Positions 16,377 through 24,989 of a DNA stretch of 64,000 bases are shown here, one piece after another. The notes under the pieces are model-generated. The model did not search any database, had not been told where the DNA came from, and saw only the letters and a program-made list of their open reading frames with translations. Position numbers and translations under genes: made by a program. The first letter of the stretch is position 1. Each line of letters begins with the position of its first letter. Source of the stretch: Arthrobacter methylotrophus (GTDB lineage Bacteria; Actinomycetota; Actinomycetes; Actinomycetales; Micrococcaceae); the NCBI RefSeq assembly GCF_039539965.1, contig NZ_BAABED010000001.1, positions 4,836,001 through 4,900,000 of the forward strand, given 5' to 3'.

Positions 16377-17962
16377 TGCCCAGTCCTGATTCCGGTACCC
16401 CCGCTGCGGTGCATCCCGCCGCAATTTCCGCGCGAGGCTGGGGCTGGCGGCACGCCGGCCGCACCACACCGGCCATCCACGGCCTGGATCTGGACATCCG
16501 TCCAGGCGAGCGCGTGCTCCTGCTTGGCCCCTCGGGCGCAGGCAAGTCGACGCTCTTGCATGCCCTCGCGGGCGTGCTGGGCGAGGAAGGGGACGACGCC
16601 GACGAAACCGGCTCGTTGCTGGTGGACGGCCAGTCACCCCGGGCCCAGCGGGGCCGTGCCGGACTCATGCAACAGGACCCTGAAACCCAAGTGGTGCTTT
16701 CCCGGCTGGGCGACGACGTCGCGTTTGGGGCCGAGAACCTTTGCGTGCCGCGGGAGGAGATCTGGAAGCGCGTCCATGAAGCGCTCGACGACGTCGGGCT
16801 GCGGAATAGTGCAGGCGGCAGTGCCAGTGGCGGCCTAGCGCTGGACCACCCGACGTCGGCCCTTTCCGGCGGGCAGAAACAGCGCCTTGCGCTGGCTGGC
16901 ATCCTGGCGATGCGGCCGGGCTTGATCCTCCTGGACGAGCCGACCGCCAACCTGGACCCCGCCGGCGTGCTGGAGGTCCGCGACGCCGTGGGCCGCTGCC
17001 TGGACAAGACCGGCGCCACCCTGGTGGTGGTGGAGCATCGGGTCGCGGTGTGGAAAGACCTCGTGGACCGGATCGTGGTGCTGCAGCCGGGCAGCTCCTC
17101 CGAAGGTAGTTCAACGCCCGCGGTGCTCCTGGACGGCGACCCGGATACCGTGCTGGTGCGAGCAAGGGACATGCTCACTGCTGCGGGCGTCTGGGTGCCC
17201 GGTTACGTGCCGGCCACCCGGCCTCGTTCCAACGCGAGGGGCGGTGGGCTGCTGCTCGCCACCCAGGAGCTCGCTGTCTCCCGTGAAAGGGCGCACCGCC
17301 GAGGGCTGAAGACCATCCCACCACGTCCCGTGCAGACCGGGCTCGACGCCGAAGTGTTCGCGGGGCAGTCGCTGACCATCACGGGCCCCAACGGCGCGGG
17401 AAAGTCGACCTTCGCTTTGACCCTTGCTGGTCTGTTGGCGCCCGTGTCCGGTGCGGTGACTGCCGCCGTCGAGCTCAGCGCCGGCGCCGGCAACGACCCT
17501 TTCAGGTGGAAGGCCCAGCAATTGATCTCCCGCATCGGGACCGTGTTCCAGGAACCCGAGCACCAGTTCGTCACCGGCAGGGTACTGGACGAGCTCATGT
17601 TCGGACCCAAGCACCTTGGTCACGGGGAGGATCGCGTGGACGAGCTGCTCGAACGGCTGCGGCTGAGCCACCTCGTGGACGCCAATCCATACACGCTCTC
17701 CGGCGGCGAGAAGAGGCGGCTGTCCGTAGCCACCGTGCTCGCTGCGCACCCGCGCGTCCTGGTGCTCGACGAACCAACCTTCGGACAGGACGCCAACACC
17801 TGGGCCGAGCTCGCCTCTTTCCTGTCTGAACTGCTCGACGCCGGCACCTCGGTAGTTTCCGTGACCCACGACCAGGAATTCAGCTCCGTGCTCGGCGGGA
17901 CCGAAATGAGGCTCGCACCTGCGCTCCAAGGCGGGGCCCGGCAGGAAGCGGGTGCGGCATGA
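16376..17962 (+). CDS. ykoD: ECF transporter ATPase, two fused ABC domains (YkoD)
   Basis: A 528-residue energy-coupling ATPase with two ABC domains in one chain. Domain 1 has Walker A LLGPSGAGKSTLL, the signature LSGGQKQRLALA and Walker B LILLDEPTANLD. Domain 2 has Walker A ITGPNGAGKSTFA, the signature LSGGEKRRLSVA and Walker B VLVLDEPTFGQD. It powers thiamine-precursor uptake with YkoE and YkoC. It is joined to both neighbours by one- and four-base overlaps, so the three genes form one operon under the TPP riboswitch. Confidence 0.92.
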   Translation: MPSPDSGTPAAVHPAAISARGWGWRHAGRTTPAIHGLDLDIRPGERVLLLGPSGAGKSTLLHALAGVLGEEGDDADETGSLLVDGQSPRAQRGRAGLMQQDPETQVVLSRLGDDVAFGAENLCVPREEIWKRVHEALDDVGLRNSAGGSASGGLALDHPTSALSGGQKQRLALAGILAMRPGLILLDEPTANLDPAGVLEVRDAVGRCLDKTGATLVVVEHRVAVWKDLVDRIVVLQPGSSSEGSSTPAVLLDGDPDTVLVRARDMLTAAGVWVPGYVPATRPRSNARGGGLLLATQELAVSRERAHRRGLKTIPPRPVQTGLDAEVFAGQSLTITGPNGAGKSTFALTLAGLLAPVSGAVTAAVELSAGAGNDPFRWKAQQLISRIGTVFQEPEHQFVTGRVLDELMFGPKHLGHGEDRVDELLERLRLSHLVDANPYTLSGGEKRRLSVATVLAAHPRVLVLDEPTFGQDANTWAELASFLSELLDAGTSVVSVTHDQEFSSVLGGTEMRLAPALQGGARQEAGAA

Positions 17963-18765
17963 GGGAAACCCTGAGCCTGCGCGGGAACAACGCGCTCCTG
18001 ACGCGCGCGAATCCTCTGGCCAAGTTCGTGTCGGTCTTCCTGATCACCCTGGTGCTGGCGTTGTCCATCGACTTGGTATCAGCCTCCACTGCGCTCCTTG
18101 GCGAGCTGGCGCTGTTTCCACTTGCCGGTCTCACCGTTCGTTTGCTGTGGCAGCGCGGCTGGCCCCTGATCATCGCGGCAGCGCTTGGCGGGTGGAGTAC
18201 TGCGATCCTGTCGGCTGACAGCGGCAGGATACTGCTCGACGTCGGGATCTGGTCCATCAGCGAAGGCTCGCTTCAGCTGGGACTCGGCTTCATGCTCCGC
18301 GGCCTGGCGATCGCTTTGCCGGCAATCCTCCTCATGAGCTGCACCGATCCCACGGACCTTGCCGACGCCTTGGCGCAGAAGGCGAAACTGCCTCACCGCT
18401 TCGTCCTGGGCACCTTGGCCGCGCTGCGGCTCGTGGGGCTCATGGCGGAGGAGTGGCAGACGATCGGCATGGCGCGGCGCGCGCGGGGTGTCGGCTCGCA
18501 GGGAAGCCCACTGCAACGGACCAGGGCGATGCTCGGCCAAAGCTTCGGACTGTTGGTCCAGGCGATACGCCGGGCGTCGCGCTTGGCCGTGACCATGGAG
18601 GCACGTGGCTTCGGCGGCGGACGGCGGACCTGGGCACGCGAATCCACCTACAGTCGCCTGGACGGCTGGGTCTTGGCTGGTGGGGTGGTCATCGCAGCCG
18701 CAGCAGTGCTCGCGGCCCAATTGGCGGGGACGTGGCACTTCGTCTGGCTAAAGCAACCCAACTAG
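17959..18765 (+). CDS. ykoC: ECF transporter T component (YkoC)
   Basis: A 268-residue transmembrane scaffold of the YkoEDC transporter, with hydrophobic helices at about 25-120 and 225-260 and the coupling-helix motifs GLMAEEWQTIGMARRARG and RRASRLAVTMEARGFGG (Ala-Arg-Gly type). The start overlaps the ykoD stop. The last residues KQPN-stop are written by the left arm of palindrome C1 (CCCAACTAG), so the insertion appears to have set the C-terminus. Confidence 0.9.
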   Translation: MRETLSLRGNNALLTRANPLAKFVSVFLITLVLALSIDLVSASTALLGELALFPLAGLTVRLLWQRGWPLIIAAALGGWSTAILSADSGRILLDVGIWSISEGSLQLGLGFMLRGLAIALPAILLMSCTDPTDLADALAQKAKLPHRFVLGTLAALRLVGLMAEEWQTIGMARRARGVGSQGSPLQRTRAMLGQSFGLLVQAIRRASRLAVTMEARGFGGGRRTWARESTYSRLDGWVLAGGVVIAAAAVLAAQLAGTWHFVWLKQPN

Positions 18766-18822
18766 CTCGCATTTGTTGTCGTTATGAGGCCCCATAACGA
18801 CAACAACTGCGAGTTAGTTGGG
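18757..18822. repeat. Palindromic element C1 (family C)
   Basis: Near-perfect inverted repeat with 30-base arms at 18757-18786 and 18793-18822 (28 of 30 match) and a six-base spacer. The left arm begins CCCAACTAGCTCGC and continues with TTGTTGTCG. The TAG within the left arm (18763-18765) is the ykoC stop codon. No T-tract follows. Two further copies occur at 25407 and 50427. Confidence 0.9.
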
Positions 18823-18917
18823 GTCCCGTGCCTCTGGAACCTGGGCCGGGGAATCCTCTTGACCCAGAGTTACATATCGCACGAAACGACTAGCGTCGGG
18901 CGATACCGGCGTGTTTC

Positions 18918-18958
18918 ATCACAAAACATCTCATAAATAGACCATTTGTGATATTTAT
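18918..18958. promoter_or_regulatory. AT-rich nested inverted repeats, putative XRE operator/promoter
   Basis: Two nested inverted repeats directly in front of the HTH-MurA gene: ATCACAAA (18918-18925) with TTTGTGAT (18945-18952), and ATAAATA (18933-18939) with TATTTAT (18952-18958). The stretch is strikingly AT-rich for this genome and ends five bases before the ATG. No Shine-Dalgarno sequence is seen, so the transcript may be leaderless. Autoregulation by the HTH domain of the product is an inference. Confidence 0.5.
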
Positions 18959-18963
18959 TGCTT

Positions 18964-20487
18964 ATGACTCAACCGACTGCCGAACATGTAGGTCTCCTTC
19001 TTCGCGACGCCCGCGGCGAAAAGGGCTGGACGCAGGGACAGCTCGCTTCGGAGCTGGGAACCAGCCAAAGTGCCATTGCCCGCATGGAACAAGGCAAGCA
19101 AAACCTCAGCCTCCGCATGATCGAACGCCTCGAGTCCATCTTCGGCCGCACCATTGTCAAAGTCGGCAAACCGCAGATGACCCACCTGCGAGTGGAGGGC
19201 GGACGCACGCTGTCAGGATCGGTGGATGTCAACAGCAGCAAGAACGCCGGCGTCGCACTGCTTTGCGCGAGCCTCATCAACCGCGGCACCACCACCTTGC
19301 GCCGGCTGGCCCGGATCGAAGAAGTCAACCGGATCGTCGAGGTCTTGACCTCCATCGGCGTCGAGTGCACGTGGCTCAATGGCAACGACCTCCGGATCCG
19401 CCGCCCCGAGACCCTGGACCTCGCCTCCATGGACGTGGAGGCAGCGCGCCGCACCCGCAGCGTCATCATGCTCCTAGGCCCGCTCCTGGATGAGGCAGCT
19501 ACCTACCAACTGCCGTACGCCGGCGGTTGTGACCTCGGGACGCGAACGGTGGAACCGCACATGCAAGCCTTGCGCCAGTTCGGGCTCTCCGTGGAGGCCA
19601 AATCAGGCTTCTACTCCGTGCAGGCCCCGCCGGCCGACGGCGACGATCGCACCTTCGTGCTCACGGAGCGCGGTGACACGGTGACGGAGAACGCCATCAT
19701 GGCCGCCGCACACCGAAGCGGCACCACCGTGATCCGCAACGCCAGCCCCAACTACATGGTGCAGGACCTCTGCTTCTACCTGCAAGGACTCGGCGTGGTG
19801 ATTGACGGCATCGGGACAACCACTCTGAAGATCACGGGCCGCCCGGCGATCGACGTCGACATTGAATACTTCCCGTCCGAAGACCCCATCGAGGCCATGA
19901 GCCTGATCACCGCAGGCATCGTGACCAACTCCGAAGTCACCATTTGCCGGGTCCCCATCGAGTTCATGGAGATCGAACTAGCCACCCTTGAGCAAATGGG
20001 CCAGCAACTGGAGATCTCGGGCGAGTACTTCGCACGCAACGGGCGGACGAGACTGGTGAACGTCACCACCAAGCCATCCCGATTGCGCGCGCCGGAGGAC
20101 AAGATCCATCCGATGCCTTTCCCCGGGCTGAACATCGACAACCTACCGTTCTTCGCGGTCATCGCCGGCAATGCCGAGGGCCAGACCATGATCCACGACT
20201 GGGTCTACGAGAACCGGGCCATCTACTTGACTGAGCTCAACAAGCTCGGCGCCCAGGTTCAACTCCTCGATCCGCACCGCATCTACGTCAATGGCCCCAC
20301 CAAGTGGCGTGGCGCGGAAGTCGGATGCCCCCCGGCGCTCCGTCCCGCAGCCTGCCTGTTGTTGGCCATGCTGGCGGCGCGGGGCACGTCCGAGTTGCGC
20401 AACATCTACGTCATTGAACGCGGATACGAGGACCTTGCAGAGCGTCTCAACACCGTCGGGGCCAAGATCGAGTACTTCCAGGACTGA
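18964..20487 (+). CDS. XRE-type HTH domain fused to a MurA-like enolpyruvyl transferase
   Basis: A 507-residue protein. Residues about 8-62 form a Cro/C1-type helix-turn-helix (DARGEKGWTQGQLASELGTSQSAIARMEQG). From about residue 72 on it is an EPSP-synthase-fold enzyme of the MurA type: SSKNAG with Lys93-Asn94, the catalytic-loop Cys189 in AGGCDLGTR, and the C-terminal PPALRPAACLLLAMLAARG and YVIERGYEDLAERL. All main MurA residues seen are kept, so UDP-GlcNAc enolpyruvyl transfer is plausible, but divergence and the fused HTH point to a second, perhaps regulatory, MurA homologue. ATG 18964 is preferred over a TTG two codons earlier. The stop lies eight bases from palindrome B1. Confidence 0.82.
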   Translation: MTQPTAEHVGLLLRDARGEKGWTQGQLASELGTSQSAIARMEQGKQNLSLRMIERLESIFGRTIVKVGKPQMTHLRVEGGRTLSGSVDVNSSKNAGVALLCASLINRGTTTLRRLARIEEVNRIVEVLTSIGVECTWLNGNDLRIRRPETLDLASMDVEAARRTRSVIMLLGPLLDEAATYQLPYAGGCDLGTRTVEPHMQALRQFGLSVEAKSGFYSVQAPPADGDDRTFVLTERGDTVTENAIMAAAHRSGTTVIRNASPNYMVQDLCFYLQGLGVVIDGIGTTTLKITGRPAIDVDIEYFPSEDPIEAMSLITAGIVTNSEVTICRVPIEFMEIELATLEQMGQQLEISGEYFARNGRTRLVNVTTKPSRLRAPEDKIHPMPFPGLNIDNLPFFAVIAGNAEGQTMIHDWVYENRAIYLTELNKLGAQVQLLDPHRIYVNGPTKWRGAEVGCPPALRPAACLLLAMLAARGTSELRNIYVIERGYEDLAERLNTVGAKIEYFQD

Positions 20488-20495
20488 CGTTCGCA

Positions 20496-20588
20496 GGATT
20501 TTGTACGATCATCCGGCGTGGCTGGGGCATGAGGCCGCGGAATCGCTGGGCTCGACTATTTGTCCGGCGGAATGATTGTGCAGAATCC
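20496..20588. repeat. Palindromic element B1 (family B)
   Basis: Inverted repeat with arms GGATTTTGTACGATCATCCG (20496-20515) and its imperfect complement at 20568-20588, 17 positions matching with one gap; the differences are C/T or A/G type and would still pair as G-U in RNA. The loop is about 52 bases. It starts eight bases after the MurA-like gene and ends against the stop codon of the DUF559 gene. Confidence 0.75.
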
Positions 20589-20589
20589 T

Positions 20590-21414
20590 TCACCCGCGAG
20601 GGCAGCCACGTTCCAGCACGGCCCGGATTTCCCGGAGGACCACGTCCGGACGGTTCCATATCTGTTCGGGCGAGTAGCTCAACACCGCATAACCCTGCGT
20701 TTGTGCGACGTTTGAACGGCCCATGTCCCGGCGCCAGGCTTCGCGTGAACTGTGGAATTGGAAGCCATTGATCTCAACAACGAGCCAGCCTTCGACCAGG
20801 AAATCCACCCGCCCGACGCCGGCGATCTGGACTTGACGGCGGAATTGGGGGCCAGCTGATTCGAACAGGAGTCGCGCACTGATCTCGGGTACCGACTCCG
20901 ATAAACCGTCAGCCTTTGCCAGGCGCTTTCGGGCCGTTCCGTAGTACTTAGCCGTCATTTCGGACTCAAGAACGAACCTGGGTACACCGTGATGTTGCAT
21001 GGCGGACTGTGCCATGGCTATGGCGTCTGCTTCGCTAAGGCATGTCAGCCCGTGAATGACAGTGTCCTCAAGACTTGCGATGGGCAGGTTTTGATCCGGC
21101 TCGAAGCGAAGGCGGCCGTGCCTGGCGGAGCGTAGGTCGCGGTGATGCTTGCTGACAAGATGGAGGCGCCTCAGCCGGTCCTTAATCCACAGCTGGTAAC
21201 GGAAAGCGCTGGATGCGCACGTCAGGAGTGAATTGTCCATGATGGCTTGCAGAAACTCGGGGTCCGCCTCCGGTAGAGCCCAGACACCTTTGCGGGGTTG
21301 GACAGCCCCGGCAAAGGCCAGGCTCCGCACAGCGCGCTCGGAGTAGCCTTCCCGGCGCAGCATGCCAACCCGGGCTACTCCACCGAGCGAGATTAAGAAT
21401 TCCAAGGGGTCCAT
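20590..21414 (-). CDS. DUF559 nuclease-fold protein with AbiEi-like N-terminus
   Basis: A 274-residue protein. The N-terminal part (GVARVGMLRREGYSERAVRSL and KGVWALP) resembles the AbiEi-type winged helix. The C-terminal 100 residues are DUF559, a Vsr-like PD-(D/E)XK nuclease domain: VPEISARLL helix, VGRVDFLVEG with Asp, the VVEINGFQFHS strand with Glu, and the RRDMGRSNVAQTQGYAVLSYS segment. Enzymatic activity is unproven. It is bracketed by family B palindromes: B1 abuts the stop, and B2 begins 84 bases upstream of the start. This repeats the layout around the gene at 551-1492, although the two proteins are only distantly alike. Confidence 0.78.
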   Translation of the reverse strand: MDPLEFLISLGGVARVGMLRREGYSERAVRSLAFAGAVQPRKGVWALPEADPEFLQAIMDNSLLTCASSAFRYQLWIKDRLRRLHLVSKHHRDLRSARHGRLRFEPDQNLPIASLEDTVIHGLTCLSEADAIAMAQSAMQHHGVPRFVLESEMTAKYYGTARKRLAKADGLSESVPEISARLLFESAGPQFRRQVQIAGVGRVDFLVEGWLVVEINGFQFHSSREAWRRDMGRSNVAQTQGYAVLSYSPEQIWNRPDVVLREIRAVLERGCPRG

Positions 21415-21465
21415 GGATCGAGCTAGCCACGATTACGGCCCTCGGTGGCCCGGGAAATGACTCCA

Positions 21466-21499
21466 TGTGGACAAACCCGGCTGTCGAGGTCCGGTGTTG
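21466..21499 (+). repeat. DnaA-box-like block in the leader of the second nuclease unit
   Basis: A 34-base block beginning TGTGGACAAACCCGG and ending TCGAGGTCCGGTGTTG, directly touching palindrome B2. The minus strand reads TTGTCCACA, the DnaA-box form favoured in high-GC actinobacteria. The related block of the first unit is at 1509-1539. Relative to the nuclease gene the two blocks are inverted. Confidence 0.5.
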
Positions 21500-21590
21500 G
21501 ATTTTGTGCGATTATTCGCTGTTTCTCGGGTAGTAGACCCTGGAATCACGGGCCTCGGAGGTTCATCCATCCGAATGATCCAGCAGAATC
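21499..21590. repeat. Palindromic element B2 (family B)
   Basis: Left arm GGATTTTGTGCGATTATTCG (21499-21518), which differs from the B1 left arm at three positions. The right arm CGAATGATCCAGCAGAATC (21572-21590) is identical over 17 bases to the B3 right arm. The two arms pair at 14 of 19 positions with several wobble-type differences. It lies between the DUF559 start and the ybdK start, 65 bases before ybdK, and so may carry or disturb that promoter. Confidence 0.72.
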
Positions 21591-21654
21591 TGTGGGGAGT
21601 CCGGGAACAACCGGCCCCTGTTTCCGGAAGGCTGCCAGGGCGCACAATTGATCC

Positions 21655-22896
21655 GTGCGCACATTTGGTGTGGAAGAGGAATTGCTGATTGTCGATCCCG
21701 TGACCGGCGAGCCGCTCGCGCTTGCCGACGCGCTCCTTTCGGGCATCGCCGAAAACGACCGGGCCCAGGATGAGCCCGGAACCGGCTTCAGCCCTGAGGA
21801 GATCGAGGGCCCCGAGACCGGCCTCAGCCATGAACTCAAGCTCGAGCAGATCGAGACCCAAACCCGGCCGTGCCGCAGCTACGGCGAGCTCTTGCATCAG
21901 ATCCGCCGGGCGCGGGGCCTCGCAAGCCACGCTGCGCGGCGCCACGGCGCGAGGATTGCCGCGTTGGCCACCTCGCCCGTGGACGCCGCTTTGCACACCA
22001 CTCCGGATCCCCGGTATGCCATCATGCTCGAGCGTTTTGGCATCACGGCACACGAACAGCTCACCTGCGGATTCCACGTCCACACCTCCGTCGAGAGCCC
22101 CGAAGAAGGTGTGGTGGTCCTGGACCGGATCCGGGACAAGCTCGCTGTCTTCACCGCGATCAGCGCCAATTCTCCCTACTGGCGGGGACTGGCCACGGGT
22201 TTTGAGAGCTACCGGACGCAGGCGTGGAACCGATGGCCGTCGTCGGGGCCGTCGGCCATCTTCGGTTCCTTGGCCTCTTACCGGCGTGTTGTCAGGAGGC
22301 TCATCGAAACGGGGGTCTTGCTGGACGAGGGGATGGTCTACTTCGATGCCAGGCTGTCCAGGCACGTTCCGACGGTGGAGGTCCGGGTAGCCGATGTCTG
22401 CCTCCGAGCCGAGGACGCCGCGCTCATTGCGGTGCTGGTTAGGGCCTTGGTTGAGACTTCTGTACGTGAATACCATGCCGGAATAGAGCCTGCGGCCGTG
22501 CCTACGGTTCTTTTACGGATGGCGTCTTGGCAGGCAAGCAATTTTGGACTGTGCACCGAACTGCTGGACTTCGGAACATTCCGCCCGGAGCCCGCCGCGG
22601 ACGTCGTCTGGTCGTTGGTGGAGTACCTGGAACCTGTGCTCGCCGAACAGGGTGAATTCGACTTGGTCCAAACCGGCGTGGCAGCCATCCTGAGCCGCGG
22701 CAACGGCGCCATCGAGCAGCGGGGTGTTGCCGAACGCTGGAGCCAGAACGGGAGCGCGCCCGACGCCGTCGGACTGGCCGCCGTCGTCGAGCACGCCGTT
22801 CAGATCACGATGCGCTCGGAGAAGGACGAGGGCGACACAAAGCCGCAGCCCGTCCTCACCTGGGTGCGCCAGGACTGGCGCGAAGCGCCGAGCTAG
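21655..22896 (+). CDS. ybdK: Carboxylate-amine ligase, YbdK / glutamate-cysteine ligase type 2 family
   Basis: A 413-residue ATP-grasp-like ligase of the GCS2 family. The N-terminus [12 protein letters not shown], the Glu-rich [12 protein letters not shown] and the metal/ATP-site [19 protein letters not shown] are typical of this family; [10 protein letters not shown] and a late [15 protein letters not shown] segment ([11 protein letters not shown]) complete the pattern. It may form gamma-glutamyl-cysteine or a related amide; actinobacteria mostly use other routes to mycothiol, so the substrate is open. GTG 21655 begins the conserved region. The stop shares CTAG with the convergent metZ. Confidence 0.88.
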   Translation: MRTFGVEEELLIVDPVTGEPLALADALLSGIAENDRAQDEPGTGFSPEEIEGPETGLSHELKLEQIETQTRPCRSYGELLHQIRRARGLASHAARRHGARIAALATSPVDAALHTTPDPRYAIMLERFGITAHEQLTCGFHVHTSVESPEEGVVVLDRIRDKLAVFTAISANSPYWRGLATGFESYRTQAWNRWPSSGPSAIFGSLASYRRVVRRLIETGVLLDEGMVYFDARLSRHVPTVEVRVADVCLRAEDAALIAVLVRALVETSVREYHAGIEPAAVPTVLLRMASWQASNFGLCTELLDFGTFRPEPAADVVWSLVEYLEPVLAEQGEFDLVQTGVAAILSRGNGAIEQRGVAERWSQNGSAPDAVGLAAVVEHAVQITMRSEKDEGDTKPQPVLTWVRQDWREAPS

Positions 22897-24101
22897 ACCT
22901 GCTTGAGGGCCCGTTCCAGATCCCGGACGAGGTCGTCCACATCCTCCAGCCCCACTGAAAGCCGCACGACGCCGTCGCTCAGGCCGATGGCCGCGCGGCC
23001 TTCCGGACCCATGGCGCGGTGGGTGGTGGTGGCGGGGTGGGTGATGAGGGACTTGGAGTCGCCTAGGTTGTTCGAGATATCGATGATGGCGAGTCCGTCC
23101 AGCAACGCGAAAGCGGCCTCTTTGGCCGATCGCCCGGCGGAAGGGAGCAGCTCGAAGGTCAGGACCGTGCCGCCGGCTTTCATTTGCTTCGCGGCGAGCT
23201 CGTACTGGGGGTGGGACTTAAGCAGCGGATACTTGACCCAGCTGATGGCCGGTTGTTCCTCGAGCCATTCTGCGATCCGCAACGCCGACGCCGAGGAGTG
23301 GTTTACTCGCAGCGCCATGGTTTCCAGGCCCTTGGTCAGCACCCAGGCGTTGAACGCGGAAAGCGATGGTCCTGTGTGTCGCATGAGTTGCTTGACGGGA
23401 CCTTCGATGAACTCCTTGGTGCCCAGGATCGCTCCGCCCAGGACCCGGCCTTGGCCATCGATGTGTTTGGTGCCCGAGTAGACAATCACGTCGGCGCCGA
23501 GTTCGCCACAACGCTGCAGCAGCGGAGTGGCAAAGACATTGTCGACGACGACGGTAGCGCCCGCGGCGTGGGCCAGCTCGCTCACGGCGGCGATGTCCAC
23601 GATTTCCTGCATCGGGTTCGACGGCGACTCGAAAAACACTGCGGTGGTGGGTTCGGACAACGCGGCGCGCCACTGATCCAGGTCCGGTCCGTCAACGAAG
23701 ACCGTCTCGACGCCCCAGCGGGGCAGGATCTCGTTGAGGATGACGAAGCAGGAACCGAACAGCGAACGCGCGGCAACCACACGGTCACCGGCGGCCAGCA
23801 ACGCACCAAGCGCGGTGAAGACAGCGGACATGCCCGACGCCGTCGCGAAGCATGCTTCGGTGCCTTCGAGCAGGCGGAGCCGCTCCTGGAACGTTGCAAC
23901 CGAGGGGTTGCCGTAACGAGAGTAGACGAAGCGCTCGTCTTCGCCCGTAAACGCGCGCTCGGCGGCTGCCGCGGATTCGTAGACGAAGCCGGAATTCAGG
24001 AAGACAGCTTCGGAGGTCTCCTGGAAATTGGTGCGGTCAAGGCCGCCGCGGACTGCCTGGGTCTCAGGGTTCCAGCCAGCGGCGTCAGGATTGAATGTCA
24101 C
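22893..24101 (-). CDS. metZ: O-succinylhomoserine (or O-acetylhomoserine) sulfhydrylase, PLP enzyme
   Basis: A 402-residue Cys/Met-metabolism PLP enzyme that converts an activated homoserine and sulfide to homocysteine. Motifs: [16 protein letters not shown] for PLP/phosphate binding, [13 protein letters not shown], and the PLP-Lys segment [16 protein letters not shown]. It ends with [20 protein letters not shown], typical of the MetZ/MetB group. The GTG start directly follows the stop of the rhodanese gene. It lies at the end of an operon led by a SAM-IV riboswitch, which fits methionine synthesis. Distinguishing succinyl from acetyl specificity is not possible here. Confidence 0.92.
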   Translation of the reverse strand: MTFNPDAAGWNPETQAVRGGLDRTNFQETSEAVFLNSGFVYESAAAAERAFTGEDERFVYSRYGNPSVATFQERLRLLEGTEACFATASGMSAVFTALGALLAAGDRVVAARSLFGSCFVILNEILPRWGVETVFVDGPDLDQWRAALSEPTTAVFFESPSNPMQEIVDIAAVSELAHAAGATVVVDNVFATPLLQRCGELGADVIVYSGTKHIDGQGRVLGGAILGTKEFIEGPVKQLMRHTGPSLSAFNAWVLTKGLETMALRVNHSSASALRIAEWLEEQPAISWVKYPLLKSHPQYELAAKQMKAGGTVLTFELLPSAGRSAKEAAFALLDGLAIIDISNNLGDSKSLITHPATTTHRAMGPEGRAAIGLSDGVVRLSVGLEDVDDLVRDLERALKQV

Positions 24102-24521
24102 TTAGATCTTCCCCAGATTCGTAGGAAGTCCACGGTTTTTCCAACCATTCACGGTTCGCTCGCCGTAGCGGTCCGGTTCGCCCTCAAAGCCTTCAAGGAC
24201 GTTGTAGGCGGTGTAGCCGGCCTGTGTTGCGGCACTGGCGGCGGCGATTGATCGCTGTCCGGAACGGCAGAGGAAGACCAGTTCGGTGGCATCCGCCTCC
24301 GGGGCCTGTTGCTTGAGCTGCTCGATAAATCCCGAGTTGGGGATCCCGCCGGCAAGGTTCCACTGAATGAACAGGGGATCGTTTCCTTTGTTGTTCGCAG
24401 ACGCGGTGTCCGGGATGCCGATGTGGGCCCACTCGCCTTCGGTGCGGACGTCCACCAGGATGGCGCCTTGCTCCAGTTTGGCCCAGGCGTCGTGCGGGCT
24501 CAGGTCGCCGGCGTAGCTCAT
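24102..24521 (-). CDS. Rhodanese-like sulfurtransferase
   Basis: A 139-residue single-domain rhodanese. The CDC25-like DVRTEGEWAHIGIP segment and the active-site loop FLCRSGQRSIAAA with its catalytic Cys are present. It probably shuttles sulfane sulfur and is translationally coupled to metZ (TAA directly followed by GTG) and to the DUF1737 gene (ATGA overlap). The SAM-IV riboswitch upstream places it in sulfur-amino-acid metabolism. Confidence 0.9.
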   Translation of the reverse strand: MSYAGDLSPHDAWAKLEQGAILVDVRTEGEWAHIGIPDTASANNKGNDPLFIQWNLAGGIPNSGFIEQLKQQAPEADATELVFLCRSGQRSIAAASAATQAGYTAYNVLEGFEGEPDRYGERTVNGWKNRGLPTNLGKI

Positions 24522-24775
24522 GCGTGGCCCTCGCCGTCGAACTCTTCATCAAGCTGGTCCACCGCATTGGCAACCGCGGCATCCGCGCTGGCGATTGCCG
24601 CGGGGAGGACGATGGCCTGCGCCACGATCACGTCCGTGCCGTTGAATGTCGCGGCCGGGCTGCCGTGCAACACGTATCCCTCGGCAAGGGCGGTAGAGAT
24701 CCGCTCACAGAATTCCTTGGTATCAGGACCCGTGATGAGACGGTAGGAGAGTTTTTCTTCAGTGGGTTCAGGCAT
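24518..24775 (-). CDS. DUF1737 domain-containing protein
   Basis: An 85-residue protein. Its first 60 residues match the DUF1737 pattern (LSYRLITGPDTKEFCERISTALAEGY followed by LHGSPAATFNG), and it ends in an acidic tail. Function is unknown. It is the first gene after the SAM-IV riboswitch and is joined to the rhodanese gene by a four-base overlap, implying a role connected with methionine or sulfur supply. Confidence 0.82.
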   Translation of the reverse strand: MPEPTEEKLSYRLITGPDTKEFCERISTALAEGYVLHGSPAATFNGTDVIVAQAIVLPAAIASADAAVANAVDQLDEEFDGEGHA

Positions 24776-24818
24776 TGGTGCTCCTCAGTCACGCTTGCAG
24801 TTCGAAAGTGTCGATACG

Positions 24819-24900
24819 CCGAGTAGTCACCTGAGGCACCCCGCCGGAGAGAGGGTTGCCGACCAGCAAGTCAGGGCTTCGCGCTGGTGCTCATTACTCA
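24819..24900 (-). promoter_or_regulatory. SAM-IV riboswitch
   Basis: Read on the minus strand, the region contains the SAM-IV core: GAGTAATGAGCACCAGCG, then GAAGCCCTGACTTGCTGG, TCGGCAACCCTC, GGCGGGGTGCC and TCAGGTGACTACTCGG. The order, the GGCAACC box and the terminal GGTGA-pseudoknot-like segment match the actinobacterial SAM-IV aptamer. It is followed by about 40 bases and the DUF1737-rhodanese-metZ operon. High S-adenosylmethionine is expected to lower expression. Confidence 0.9.
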
Positions 24901-24989
24901 AGAAGAAAATAACATCCATGACGGCGGCCTGCATTACCGGCAGTCGTCATGTTCCGTAACCGGGCGGCAACGCCGGTGGGTGGTGGGGA

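Noticed and set aside
18757..18822. Family C palindromes as intrinsic terminators
   Set aside because: The stems are long and nearly perfect, but none of the three copies is followed by a T-tract on either strand, and C2 and C3 also lie upstream of genes. A termination effect is possible but is not the main explanation.
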